This document shows, in pieces, positions 1 through 10,060 of a stretch of DNA of 30,662 nucleotides. The position numbers and the translations under genes were made by a program. This DNA is from Plakobranchus ocellatus (lineage: Eukaryota > Mollusca > Gastropoda > Plakobranchidae). Below the pieces are notes generated by a model. That model worked only from the letters and a program-made list of their open reading frames with translations. It did no database searches and was not told the DNA's origin. Numbering within the stretch: position 1 is the stretch's first letter; every line of letters begins with the position of its first letter. The stretch lies in assembly GCA_019648995.1 (NCBI GenBank), contig BLXT01000801.1:1083113-1113774 (forward strand), read 5' to 3'.

Positions 1-1803
1 GGAGGGTGGAGTGTGCACATTAAACCATTGCACAAGTGGAGAAAAGTTCTGTTTCTTGGCTTAATGGGTATTCTTGTGGCCTTATTATTTTCTCCTAAAA
101 GGCTCCTCAAAAGAGGGACCTGGTTTCATTGGAAATAATGATGGTAATATGTTGGGAAGAAGGAAATGATCTGTTTTAATTTTCATTGAGAGAAAACAAA
201 CATAATTTTTGCTTTAAAAGATTTGATTTGTATAAAGATAATGAAAGAAAAGGTTGAAAATATGCTATGTTAGCTTAGAGTTAGGCCTAGATAAATTTGC
301 AGGCTGAGAAAGCTTATACTTCTATGCTGTAGTTATACAAATGGCATTTTCAGTCTTGTGCAGAATTTTAAATTATGCTACTTCAGAGTTAATCAAAATG
401 TAAGTGAAAATGATGCCTCCAAATGGCTTTAATTGCAGCCCTATTAATGAACAAAAAAAATAATAAAAATTGGGGGTGAACCGCTAGATTTCTCCCACTC
501 TCGGCATTGTCTGCCACCTGGCAAAAAAAAAAAAAAAGAAAAAATCTGCGGTTTTCTTCATTTCTCATTGTAAGCACTGATGATGGGCTATGTTTTTCAG
601 CATTTCATTATTAAAAAAAATATAACGAGAAGTAAGGAATTTCATTTGTATTGAATCGATTGTTCTACTAAACTAGGCCTACTGGGAAATTGAATCATTC
701 TCAAAATATCGAGATATAGCCTAGTTTAAGAAATGCATCTTATTATCTAGGTTTGTGATCAATTAAATATCTTGATATAATAATTTTTATTGTTAATAGG
801 CTACATTGATTTAGGCCAAAGAAAGTCTGATCAAAGTTATAAAAAGTTTTTTTGAATATTAACATTGACCATGTAACCGATTTTTTAAAAAACAACCTCA
901 ATCAGTGAATTCTCAGAATATTTTAGAAACCAAATAGCAACATTTAAAACAAAATCTCCTTTAGGTCTTCGTTTTAACACTGAGGTATTTTATTTTTCAA
1001 GCTTTAATTTAATTCATATTGAAAGCTGGCTTTTTAAACATATCTTCGCAGTTAGAACCATATTTTTTGGAGCAATTGCGATTTCAGTTTCCCAGCTTTT
1101 CCAGTTCTTTAATAATTATTTTGTATATCTATATATGATATAGGCATTGAAGAGAAATTTGAATTAAAAATCAAAACTGTCTCAAATGTGATCTTTAGTT
1201 TTGTTTTGTAAAACCCAGTTTAAAAAAAAGTGAACTTTCCAAAATCCTGTAGAATGTATAAAATGTTGAAATGTCAGCTATAAATACCCAGCCAGTGATC
1301 TGTTATTCAACTGAATGTCCTGATTGTTTTCTACATTAGAAGTTTGTACACTCTATAATAAGGCTGGATCTAGAAGGATATTTTTTTACTCTGTGAAATA
1401 CCTTTTGAAAGATCTATATCTAAAATAATCTAGATGTGTAGATACTAGACCTGGTCTAAAGCGTGAGGCAATGGGAATGTTTGAATATTTAAATAGAAAT
1501 TAGAATTGCTCTCTTAAAATGAAACTACCATGTTTAAAATTAAGCACATTCTTAAATTTACAAAACAAAAAATTGGGTAACAAAGCGTTATATAATTATA
1601 TGATTTCCAGAGGACAAATGCATTGAACACAAAGCCTTATTGAGTCAGGGCCAAACTAGCTCTCCCTCTTTTTTAGGTTACAATGGGAGACAAACTGCAT
1701 TGACAAGCACCAAAGCCTATTATGAAATGGTATTTTCAGTCCTCCTGCCTTTGAATCTTAATTTGTATCATCTAGTTTATTTTTTTTTCTCTCTCTATTG
1801 CAG
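1..1803. other. AT-rich non-coding stretch, probably intron of the left kinase gene
   Basis: No coding exon is recognisable here. The first visible kinase exon begins at 1804 inside a codon, so an upstream exon must exist. It should carry the P-loop, the cyclin-binding helix and the region before the catalytic loop, but nothing in 1-1803 translates to these, so they probably lie left of the window. A pyrimidine-rich acceptor-like site ends near 1676, but the sequence after it does not read as kinase in any frame. The end of this stretch (about 1775-1803) is the polypyrimidine tract and CAG acceptor of the next exon. Confidence 0.6.
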
Positions 1804-1902
1804 CAAAGGTATCATGCACAGAGACCTGAAGCCTGACAATATTCTCCTAACCAGCAAGGGTGTGGTTAAGATTGCTGATTTTGGGATGAGCAGGGCGATC
1901 AG
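1804..1902 (+). CDS. CDK4/6-like kinase, exon with catalytic loop and DFG (internal exon of left gene)
   Basis: This exon encodes the catalytic core of a CMGC-family protein kinase. It reads [12 protein letters not shown], then [16 protein letters not shown] and [13 protein letters not shown] carries the catalytic Asp and the Mg-binding Asn, and DFG carries the metal-binding Asp. The acceptor is a pyrimidine tract ending in TTGCAG at 1803; the donor is AG/GTGAGT at 1903. The exon is 99 nt and is entered and left after two bases of a codon, so it joins the next exon in frame (AG+T = Ser). The order TS-G-VK-ADFG--R--S closely follows vertebrate CDK4 (recalled, not searched). HRDLKPDN differs from the usual HRDLKPEN/QN of CDKs. 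A CMGC kinase is near certain; the CDK4/6-like subfamily call is likely. Confidence 0.88.
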
Positions 1903-2129
1903 GTGAGTGCACTAAGTTGTGATATATATATAACAATCACAAAAAGATCACAGCTTTTGAATTGAAATGGTGAAAGGCAGGAATTTGCAATTTCAGTAAT
2001 TTAGCAATTTACTTGTGTGTGCCTCTGAAACTCTCCAATACTCTATAGGCAATACTTTCATTTTTCTCTGCGAGCACTGTCACCCATCGATTTCATTAAT
2101 ATGATCTTTCCCTCCATCTGCTGAGACAG
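1903..2129 (+). other. Intron of left kinase gene (227 nt)
   Basis: It starts with the consensus donor GTGAGT and ends in GAGACAG at 2129. It joins two exons whose translations are contiguous across the kinase activation segment, and nothing else is seen in it. Confidence 0.85.
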
Positions 2130-2301
2130 TCCAGAGCATGTGTACACTCCAGGGGTGGTCACACTGTGGTACAGAAGTCCAGAGCTGTTGCTGATGGCTA
2201 CCAACTATAGTTCTGCTGTGGATCTCTGGTCATTGGGCTGTATAGTAGCAGAGATGTTCCTGGGCGAGCCTTTACTTCGAGGAAACTCTGAGTTCAGTCA
2301 G
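2130..2301 (+). CDS. CDK4/6-like kinase, exon with activation loop and WYRxPE (left gene)
   Basis: It reads [19 protein letters not shown], followed by [19 protein letters not shown] and then [20 protein letters not shown]. This is the activation loop, P+1 loop and start of the C-lobe. The Thr of [12 protein letters not shown] is where the CDK-activating kinase site falls in CDK4/6 (ALTPVVVTLWYR in CDK4). VDLWSLGCI is the helix-F Asp segment. GNSEFSQ matches GNSEADQ of CDK4. The exon is 172 nt, begins with the last base of a split codon and ends on a codon boundary before GTTGGT, a weak but usable donor. SPE replaces the more common APE. The active-site and structural residues visible here are present, so this part looks functional. 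Confidence 0.88.
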
Positions 2302-3958
2302 GTTGGTGAAATTCACTGATATCTTTATTGGATGGAGTCCATTGATTTCCGATGTAATTTTTTATTACAGCCAGTGCACTTCTATAATGTATTTAAAAAA
2401 AAAAAAACATAGCCAAAATAAAACAAACAAAAAAAAAAAACATACACAAACAGGCTTGCCATACCTCCTGGTTTAATTGTAGTCTACTGATTTTTTTTTT
2501 TTAATTTGGGAAAATTTCGATCTCCTTATTAAGCAGGAAAAAAATCCAATTTACTTTTTTGCTTTGATGCGAGTCATTAGGACTTTGTGAAATAATCCAC
2601 AGTTCAAAAGTTTTTTTTCCGTCTTTGGCAATTTCAACATAATTTCCAACTTTTACTGGATTGTCCTTTATAATGTAGCCCATTCTCAGAAAAATGAAAT
2701 ACATGAAGAGGTATGGGGAGGAATGCATGTCATTTTTCTGGTACTTTTACTAAATGCTGATTCCTGCGCAAAATGTTAAAACTGTCCCATATTAATACTT
2801 TTGAAGAAATGGACAGTTTTTGGCTACTGTTATTCCAGATATTTCTTCATATTGTATTCATTTTGTGAGAAGATGGTGATGTGTTTGTGTAATTTTACCA
2901 AAGAACCTAATTTTCTGTATCTTGATAAGGTTATGTTTTAATAGGCCTAAAGTGTAGTTTTAAAATTGCAATATTTATATCATAGGTGGGGGTTCTAGTC
3001 TCTCTGTTGAGAATTAAAGAAACCTATGTTAGATAGTTGTGCCATTTGGTTAAGTGAGTATAATCCCAATTGATTTTTTAAAAAATCTACATTTAAAAAA
3101 AAAACAAATCTACTAATTATCTGTTCAGTCATAGTGACAGATGTGCACAAAAAGAAGAGCATAACAAGTGACATGCACCAAGGGTAGCAAAGTAAATGGT
3201 GAAGATCACTTTGAGTTGTTAAATTTTTATATGTACTAAAGGAAAGAATTTTCTACATTTCAAATATATAATATACTTACAGAAAATAGAAAATTTCGAT
3301 TCACAAGCTATTGAAAGTAAGGTAAAAAAACAATTTATTTCTTCTATAATTTCCAGGGGGGGGGATCAGCTGATTGCTATAAGGATTTTTTGACTGTGCA
3401 ACTCGATTCTATTTCATATTCTCTCATTATCATTAACAACTGTTCTGTATTTAATCTGCAAACACTATGAGTATAGAAGCTGTCCTCAAAACTGGTGCAC
3501 ATTTTTTTTTTGCACCAGCATACATAGGGTTCTTTCTGACTAATGACTTCTTAAGTCAGGTTTCAAAATATATGCTTGGAGGTAGTTGAAATGAGTCAAG
3601 GTATTTCAGGGATATCTTGTCCATTTGCTGGAGACTCTCTGAAGAAAAGTTGAAAATTTGACAGAAATTGGTGGCTTTTTAAAAATATTTTGCTGTTTAC
3701 AACTGATATGCTAATAAATTCCAAAACTTATGTAATTTGTTTGAAATTCGGCCATTGTATAAATTTTAGTGCCTCTTTGCATCTGTTTTATGATCATCTT
3801 TGTCAAGACAATCTGCGCTTCCCATACAAAGCATAGATAGAAATAATCTCTCATACTGGCCAGTTCCAATACTTTTCTGTTGGTTAAGCTTTTGATTACA
3901 TTTTCCTTTTCTCGTTCTAATATTGTTTTCATTTTTTTTTTCTTCTTAACCATTTCAG
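2302..3958 (+). other. Intron of left kinase gene (1,657 nt)
   Basis: An AT-rich intron with several A and T homopolymer runs (for example near 2394-2440 and 2491-2502). It ends in a strong polypyrimidine tract and ATTTCAG at 3958. No second gene or recognisable transposon is seen; the open frames inside are short and AT-driven. Confidence 0.8.
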
Positions 3959-4477
3959 ATCACCAAAATTGTGGAACTGATTGGCCCTGTGAATCGAGCT
4001 GTGATGCCCCAATATTTACATCTTCTTCTATTGGATGTGGTAGAACTCCCGCAGCAACATTCGCCAGATGTGTGGGCAAGGGTAGGTCCAGTCCTCTCTC
4101 AGGACTCTGAAGGTTTGTCTCTAATTGCCAGTCTTTTGCAGATTAACCCTGATGATCGCTTACCTTGTGCTGATGCGCTATCTCACCCTTTTGTTGTGAA
4201 TGAAGTTGATGCTTTACTTTCAGGCCAAGAGTCTCTTTCTGAACGTTCTCAGGCTCCTGCTGATCAGAACAACAATGGCCCACCTGAGGTGATCATTATT
4301 GAAGATTCACCTGAGCTGGTCGATGGGAACCACCCACCTGAGCTGGGAAGCAGCAACGACCCACCTAATGTGGAAGATGATGGTGACATTTCTGATGATA
4401 TTGCTGCTGAGGATTCACGTGAGTCTGAGGATGATGATGAAAGGGATGAGGTAATTGTAATTGAGGATTCCCCTTAA
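3959..4477 (+). CDS. CDK4/6-like kinase, last coding exon: end of C-lobe plus acidic tail with two SIM-like motifs
   Basis: The frame continues from the previous exon as ITKIVELIGPVNRAVMPQ, matching DQLGKIFDLIGLP of CDK4. It runs through ELPQQHSPDVW and LSLIASLLQINPDDRLPCAD to ALSHPFV, the usual end of a CDK fold (L-FNP--R---AL-H-Y/F). About 88 residues follow that CDK4 and CDK6 do not have. They are Asp/Glu/Ser/Pro-rich, with repeated PPE words and two near-identical blocks, EVIIIEDSP (4286-4312) and EVIVIEDSP (4448-4474), the second being the very C-terminus before TAA at 4475. A run of three or four Val/Ile followed by acidic residues and Ser is the form of a SUMO-interacting motif. The frame is open throughout. 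The kinase call is firm; the SUMO role is inference. Confidence 0.88.
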   Translation: MTKIVELIGPVNRAVMPQYLHLLLLDVVELPQQHSPDVWARVGPVLSQDSEGLSLIASLLQINPDDRLPCADALSHPFVVNEVDALLSGQESLSERSQAPADQNNNGPPEVIIIEDSPELVDGNHPPELGSSNDPPNVEDDGDISDDIAAEDSRESEDDDERDEVIVIEDSP

Positions 4478-4497
4478 TCATCACTATTGGCCATCAG

Positions 4498-4677
4498 GTA
4501 AGTTTTCATTATGAAAATTTATATATAATTCTGTAAACTATTCATACTTTTTACTTAAAGCACAGAGGACGACTTGATCTATGATGGATGGAACAAATCA
4601 GCAACTAATCTTTGAAGCAATCCATCCACGATACCTCTGCATGATTGATGACCTGTATATATATTTTTTTTCTTCAG
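4498..4677 (+). other. Possible intron within the 3' UTR
   Basis: CAG/GTAAGT at 4498 is a perfect donor 20 nt after the stop codon. A long pyrimidine tract ending in TTCTTCAG at 4677 is a strong acceptor; a weaker one (TTAAAG) lies at 4560. The stop would sit only 20 nt before the junction, too close to trigger nonsense-mediated decay by the usual 50-55 nt rule. Splicing here is inferred from signal strength only. Confidence 0.45.
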
Positions 4678-5082
4678 CTAGATCTCAAGCCTTTGTCTGA
4701 CCCATAGATATTCTAATGTCAACTCTGCAGATAAGTGTCCCCTTCCATTGCACTTGGAACTACTTTGCTGGCATTAGATCAAAGGGACCATCATGTGCTG
4801 CTGCCTTATTTTCCCAAAGCGACTTTTTTCTCATTCATTATGAGATTACTTATCTACTTTACTCCCCCATTGAGTCTTTCTTTTTGGATTTTCTCTCTTC
4901 TCTTCTTTTTTCTGTTGTTTCTTTTTTTTTCTGTTCTCCTTTCTATGTATTTGTCTCTCTCTCTCTCTGTCTTTATCACTTTCTCAGTTTCAGTTTAACT
5001 TTTCTCGTTTTGCTTGTACTTTCATTTTTTCTCTCTTTGCACTCCTTTGTCTACCTCTGCGTACTTCAAATGATTATGTCTT

Positions 5083-5218
5083 GCTCTTACTATCACCACA
5101 GCTACTGTTACAGTCATATTGCTACTGCAACTACTAATACTGCCTCTACTTCTACTCCTACATTACAACTACTATTACTATCATTACTACTATCACTACT
5201 GCTGCTGCTACTACTAAA

Positions 5219-5257
<39 letters not shown>

Positions 5258-5340
5258 GCCACTACCACTACCACTACCAATACCACTATCACTACTACTA
5301 CCACAGCTACTGCCTTTACCACTGCTTCTGCTTCTGCTAT
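5083..5340 (+). repeat. (TAC)n / (ACT)n trinucleotide microsatellite
   Basis: A degenerate triplet repeat with a pure run of about 13 TAC units at 5220-5258, flanked by interrupted CTA, CTG and CCA triplets. It lies in the predicted 3' UTR, so its length could vary between individuals without changing the protein. Confidence 0.85.
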
Positions 5341-5597
5341 TACATTTTGTTTTTACTGTATATAATTTTATGTCATTATATGCTAATGCTTCCTGTAAAT
5401 AAATTTTCAGTGCTCTCCTTGGTAAGCAACTTTTTACAATTTGTTTCTTTAAATGTGATATGTATGTAATATTTTATTTTGCTTTTATCTTTCCAATAAA
5501 GCAGGAGTAAGTCCAACCATTCATGGAGTTCATTCATTGCTGGCATGTGTATGTGTCCTGTAAATAAAAGTTTTTTGCTGCGTAATATGTTAATGCT

Positions 5598-5770
5598 ATA
5601 AAAAAACCGATCCTCCACGAGGTCCATTCCTTGCCGTGGTGTGGAGGCTTGTGTGCCCTGTTTACCCAAAGAGCTATGCTGGCAGGGATTGAATTGACAT
5701 CCTTGGTAGGGTCTCCCATGCTGGACAGGTCAAAGGGCAGGGGCCAGACAAAGCATGGACCAGATTGACT
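5598..5770 (+). mobile_element. Probable fragment of the 5' region of an RTE-like LINE
   Basis: The segment with TTGCCGTGGTGTGGAGGC and CCCATGCTGGACAGGTCAAA is higher in GC than its surroundings. It resembles, from memory, the leader of RTE-like LINEs repeated in invertebrate genomes. It holds no open frame of useful length. The family call is recalled, not searched, and the ends are approximate. Confidence 0.4.
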
Positions 5771-6057
5771 GATGCTTAAAGAACTATATGATCAACAAAA
5801 ATGAAATCCAATTGAGAGGGTGATCAATGTGCACCACTGTGTTGAAAAACTCCAGAAGGCAGAAGTTATCTGAATCTGATATTCTTTGAGAGATACACCA
5901 TGACAAGAACTGCATGAGCTTAAATGAGTCAGCGGCTTTCAGCTTTTATGACTAGATCTGTACTGGAGAATTTAAAAAAAGCCGTTAGAAGCAGAAAGCC
6001 CTGACATGTTTAATTTTTTTTTTTTTTTTTTTTTTAGTGGCTACTGCTGCGTAAATT
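5771..6057. other. Non-coding flank with poly-T tract
   Basis: No gene, RNA or clear repeat is seen except a T22 run at 6014-6035. Confidence 0.5.
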
Positions 6058-6720
6058 TTTGTGAGATGTTTATAAAATCATGATTGTAGTCCTTTTGTCC
6101 TTCATTCCTGTTTTTAAAAATAATGTTTAAATGTAATGCTTTTTATTTATTGTGTTGATCTTCTGTGGAAACTAAAACCAACCAGATGATTTATAGGAGA
6201 CTTTTTCCAGACTTGCAATACATGGCAGTTTTTTAATTCCCTCTTATTGGGACTGGGATCGTTTTGACAGTACTTCCCAGTCACTTAACTCTATTTTACT
6301 TTCACTTGTAATGTACTTTTAATGATTTTTGAAGTAATTAATATTTTTCCAAAGCTAGATTTAAAGCTGACAAGTGGTGGTGATTCCTTCTTCATATATG
6401 TTTGTGAGATGTTTGTAACAACATGCTTGCTGTCTTTCTTCTGTTCATTCCTTTTTTAAAAATAATGTTCAAATTTGATACTCTTTTCCTCTAAGTGTCA
6501 ATCATTTTTGGAAACAAGATTATTAATAATCAGTGGCATCGCATTTTTCAGATAGGTGATAGGTGATAGCTTTTTGTTTGCTGCTTATTCAGAGTAATAT
6601 TTTACAGTGCTTTTAACTCACTCATCTCTATCTTACATTCAAATGTATATTATTTATGAGTTTTAAAGTCAAGATTTTTTTTCTTCCAAAGCCAGATTTA
6701 AAGCTGACAAGAAGGGGTTA
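6058..6720 (+). repeat. Two-copy tandem duplication, unit about 340 bp
   Basis: Copy 1 starts at GTGAGATGTTTATAA (6061) and copy 2 at GTGAGATGTTTGTAA (6404), a shift of 343. Shared landmarks recur in the same order: TTTTTAAAAATAATGTT, then GGAAAC, and at the end AGATTTAAAGCTGACAAG (about 6357 and 6694, a shift of 337). The copies have diverged by scattered substitutions and small indels, so the duplication is old. The spot after copy 2 (TTGATATTTGTGAGTATTT, near 6730) may begin a third, decayed copy that runs into the next array. Confidence 0.75.
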
Positions 6721-8645
6721 TTTTTAGTGCATTGATATTTGTGAGTATTTCTCTGCCATTGTTCTGCCTCCATTAAGAATGATGGTCAAAATTCAATGTA
6801 CCCATGGATGATACATTGAAATACACACAGATAAGCCTCTTTAAGGATGTCAGTCTCATCATGGAGTTCATTTATCATACATAGTCAATGTTATTGCCAC
6901 CTTCAGAGGGATCAAGCATATTGTTAGCACAAATGAGTTGGCTTTGTTAGACCTCCATCTTATTAACATATGAAAGAAATAAAATTATTTTGTAAATATC
7001 GTCAATGTTATTGCCACTTGCAGTAGTAGGCGGTGATCATAACCACACTTCATTCAAACACACACACTTAAAATTACATAAGCAAACAAGTTTCTTTCAG
7101 CTTGCCTGTCTAAATATAGAATGTAGTTGTCACGGAATGAATTTTATTCCTGCCTTCAGTCAAGAACCCAACACAAATACTGACACAATTATGATACATG
7201 TTATGATCATTGTGGCTCATAATAGGAGAGTATGGTGTTCACACAATCTGGTTTGCTCCTTCTACCAAATTTTTAGATTGACAAGCATTTCGATTCTATA
7301 AACATAATCAGTCATTGCCACTGCCAATGGGGGTGATGGTCACACGCCCAAGATACACATGTTAACACAAACAAGTGAGCTTCTCCAGCAAATTTCTAGA
7401 TTGACAAGCATTTCGATTATATAAACATAATCAGTCATTGCTACTGCCAATGGGGGGTGATGGTCACAAGCCCAAGATACGCATGTTAACACAAGCAAGT
7501 CAGCTTCTCCAGGAAATCTTTAGATTGACATTTTAATTATATAAACATAATCAGCCATTGCCACCGCCAATGGGGGTGATGGTCACAAGCCCAAGATACA
7601 CATGTTAACACAAACAAGTTACCTTCTCCAGCAAATCGTTAGATTGACAAGCATTTTAAGTATGTAAATATAGTAAATCTCTGCTGCCCACAGGAGGTGA
7701 TAATTATTTGCCAGACACACACATGTGTTGGTACAAACAAATTAACTTCTCTCAGCACATCTCTAAATTGAGAAGCCTTGTAATTATGTAAATATAATCA
7801 GTGTTGGCGATGACCATAAGCCCAGCACAAACAAGTTAACTTCCTTGAGCAAGCCTTAAGATTGACAAGCATAGCACTGTAATTATATGTATATAGTCTG
7901 TTAATGCTGTCGCCAATGTGTGTGATGATCATAAACCCAACATGTTGGCATAAAAAGATAAGCTTTTTTTCAGCTGGCTTTAAAATCATATTTATACATT
8001 GTATATGTAATAGTTGGCCATTGCCCAATCACCCCCAGTAAAAAGTGACAGTCATAGGTTGGGCATATGTTTACACAACAGGGTAGCAGCAGAACTCCTT
8101 TTCAACATATAATCTTCATACTAGTCGTTGTGCCACCCCCATCAGGAGGTGATGGTCATAAGCCCAACTAAAGGCTCACACAAACAGGGTAGCAGTGGAC
8201 CTCCTTTTTAACATATAATATGCATACATGTACAGTAGTCATTGCGCCACCCCCATCAGGAGGTGATGGTCATAAGCCCAACAAAAGGCTCGCACAAACA
8301 GGGTAGCAGCGGACCTAATTTTTAAGATATAATATTCATACATGTGCACCTCCATTAGGAGGTGATGGTCATAAGCCCAACAAAAGGCTCACACAAACAG
8401 GGTAGCAGTGGACCTTCTTTTTTAACATATAATATGCATACATGTACACTAGTCATTGTGCCATCCCCATCAGGAGGTGATGGTCATAAGCCCAACGATA
8501 GGCTCACACAAACAGGGTAGAAGCGGACCTCCTTTTTAACATATAATAAGCATACATGTACACTAGTCATTGTGCCATCCCCATTAGGAGGTAATAAGCC
8601 CCCATAAGCGCAACAAAAGGCTCTACCAAACAGGTAGTAGTGGAC

Positions 8646-8802
8646 CTCCTTTTTAACATATAATATGCATACATGTACTAGTCATTGTGCCACCTCCATC
8701 AGGAGGTGATGGTCATAAGCCCCCTCCTTTTTAACATATAATATGCATACATGTACTAGTCATTGTGCCACCTCCATCAGGAGGTGATGGTCATAAGCCC
8801 AG
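8646..8802 (+). repeat. Recent short duplication inside the array (period about 79 bp)
   Basis: The segment from CTCCTTTTTAACATATAATA through the core GGAGGTGATGGTCATAAGCCC occurs twice almost without change, with core starts at 8705 and 8783. The second unit lacks the CAAAAGGCTCACACAAACAGGG part of a normal monomer. The near identity against a diverged background points to a recent unequal exchange or slippage event. Confidence 0.75.
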
Positions 8803-9800
8803 CAAAAGGCTCACAACAAATTGGGTGGCTTTTTTTACAGCCTTTCACCATTGGGTTGAACTAAAGAAAAAACTACTAGTACTACTCAGAAAAAAAATGT
8901 TATGACCTGAATCCATAATCTTTTTTCTTGGAAGGTATTTGTTTGATACTACCTGTATTATAATTTGGCTTTTTGTTTCAAAGGAGTCTTTTACACATTA
9001 AGACATAATGCTGTAGCCCAATGAGACAAATATGACCCTATTGGGTTTTTCAATGAATTCTGTTCTTAGCAGTTGATTGGTTAAGCAGGCCTCCAAATTG
9101 ACATGCATTTTATTATTATTACGTGTATAGCATAAGTTATTGCCGTTATCTGTAGGAGGTGATGGTCATAAGCCCAACATACACATTTGCATGAACAGGT
9201 AAGCTTCTTAAATCCTGGCCTCTTTCTCAAAAGGTGTATTGTAATTACTCCATACACCTTTGTTGCCCCGCACCCCTTCAGTATGAGGGGACAGTCTTAA
9301 GCCTGACACATGTTTACACAAACACACTATTTTCAGCAGGCCTATATCTTGACAAGCATTGCAAATATAAGATATGTGTATGTATACTCAGAGACAACAG
9401 TTATAAGTCCTAAGAATTTGTCCATACAAACAGCTTGCTCTCTTTCAGCAGGCCTATATCTTGATAGTCATTGTAATTATTATGATAAAAACAGGAAAGC
9501 CCATTCCAGTGTGGAATTAAATAGGCCTTTTAGTGTTTTTGTTTGAAAACCAAATTCAGTACATTGTGTTTCCTTTTACTTTTCTTTTCTGCATTGGTAT
9601 GGGTTTTTTTTTTTTATTATTTATTCTTCTTACATTTCAAATGTGACCTTTTCCTTATCTCACAACTATTACTCCCTACTATTACTCCCTTATATAATCA
9701 GGCTAAGAAGAAGGGGAAGTTTGTTTTTTTTAACCTAGGTCTAGTTTTGTTTTTTTTTTCAACCTAAGTCTAGGTCTAAGAATATCTAAGAATCTTCATT

Positions 9801-10060
9801 TCAAACAAATTCAGATTTCCTGCTGAAACCCAAATTCCACCATCATGATTTCAACTGAATTTGCTGTTAGTCCTTGGGCTACTGTGAGAAGTGTTGGAGT
9901 CTGGGACCCGGATTTCTGTGAACCTAAATTTCAAACATTCAGATGTCCTGCTCAAACCCGAATTCCACCATCATGATTTCAACTGAATTTGCTGTTAGTC
10001 CTTGGGCTACTGGGAGAAGTGTTGGAGTCTGGTGCCTGGATTTCTGTGAATCTACATTTA
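9801..10060 (+). repeat. Two-copy 128-bp tandem duplication interrupting the array
   Basis: The block TTTCAAAC...TCAGAT...CCTGCT (9801) repeats at 9929 with few changes. Both copies hold ACCATCATGATTTCAACTG, TTGCTGTTAGTCCTTGGGCT and GAGAAGTGTTGGAGTCTGG. It does not share the core word of the surrounding array, so it is a separate sequence duplicated within or inserted into it. Confidence 0.8.

Larger units (their letters stand above)
4478..5585 (+). other. 3' UTR and polyadenylation region of left kinase gene
   Basis: After the stop come a pyrimidine-rich stretch (about 4860-5045), a (TAC)n region and three AATAAA signals, at 5398-5403, 5495-5500 and 5563-5568. A short word is reused around two of them (CCTGTAAATAAA near 5393 and 5557), which suggests local duplication. 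Cleavage could follow any of the three. A 228-codon open frame covers part of this region but is only low-complexity Leu/Ser from CT-rich DNA. Confidence 0.6.

Noticed and set aside
1640-1803. Open frame running into the kinase exon from the left
   Set aside because: It crosses the polypyrimidine tract and CAG acceptor at 1803 and does not look like a kinase; it is intron read-through.
4716-5402. 228-codon open frame after the kinase stop
   Set aside because: It is low-complexity Leu/Ser/Phe from CT-rich and (TAC)n DNA in the 3' UTR, with no domain.
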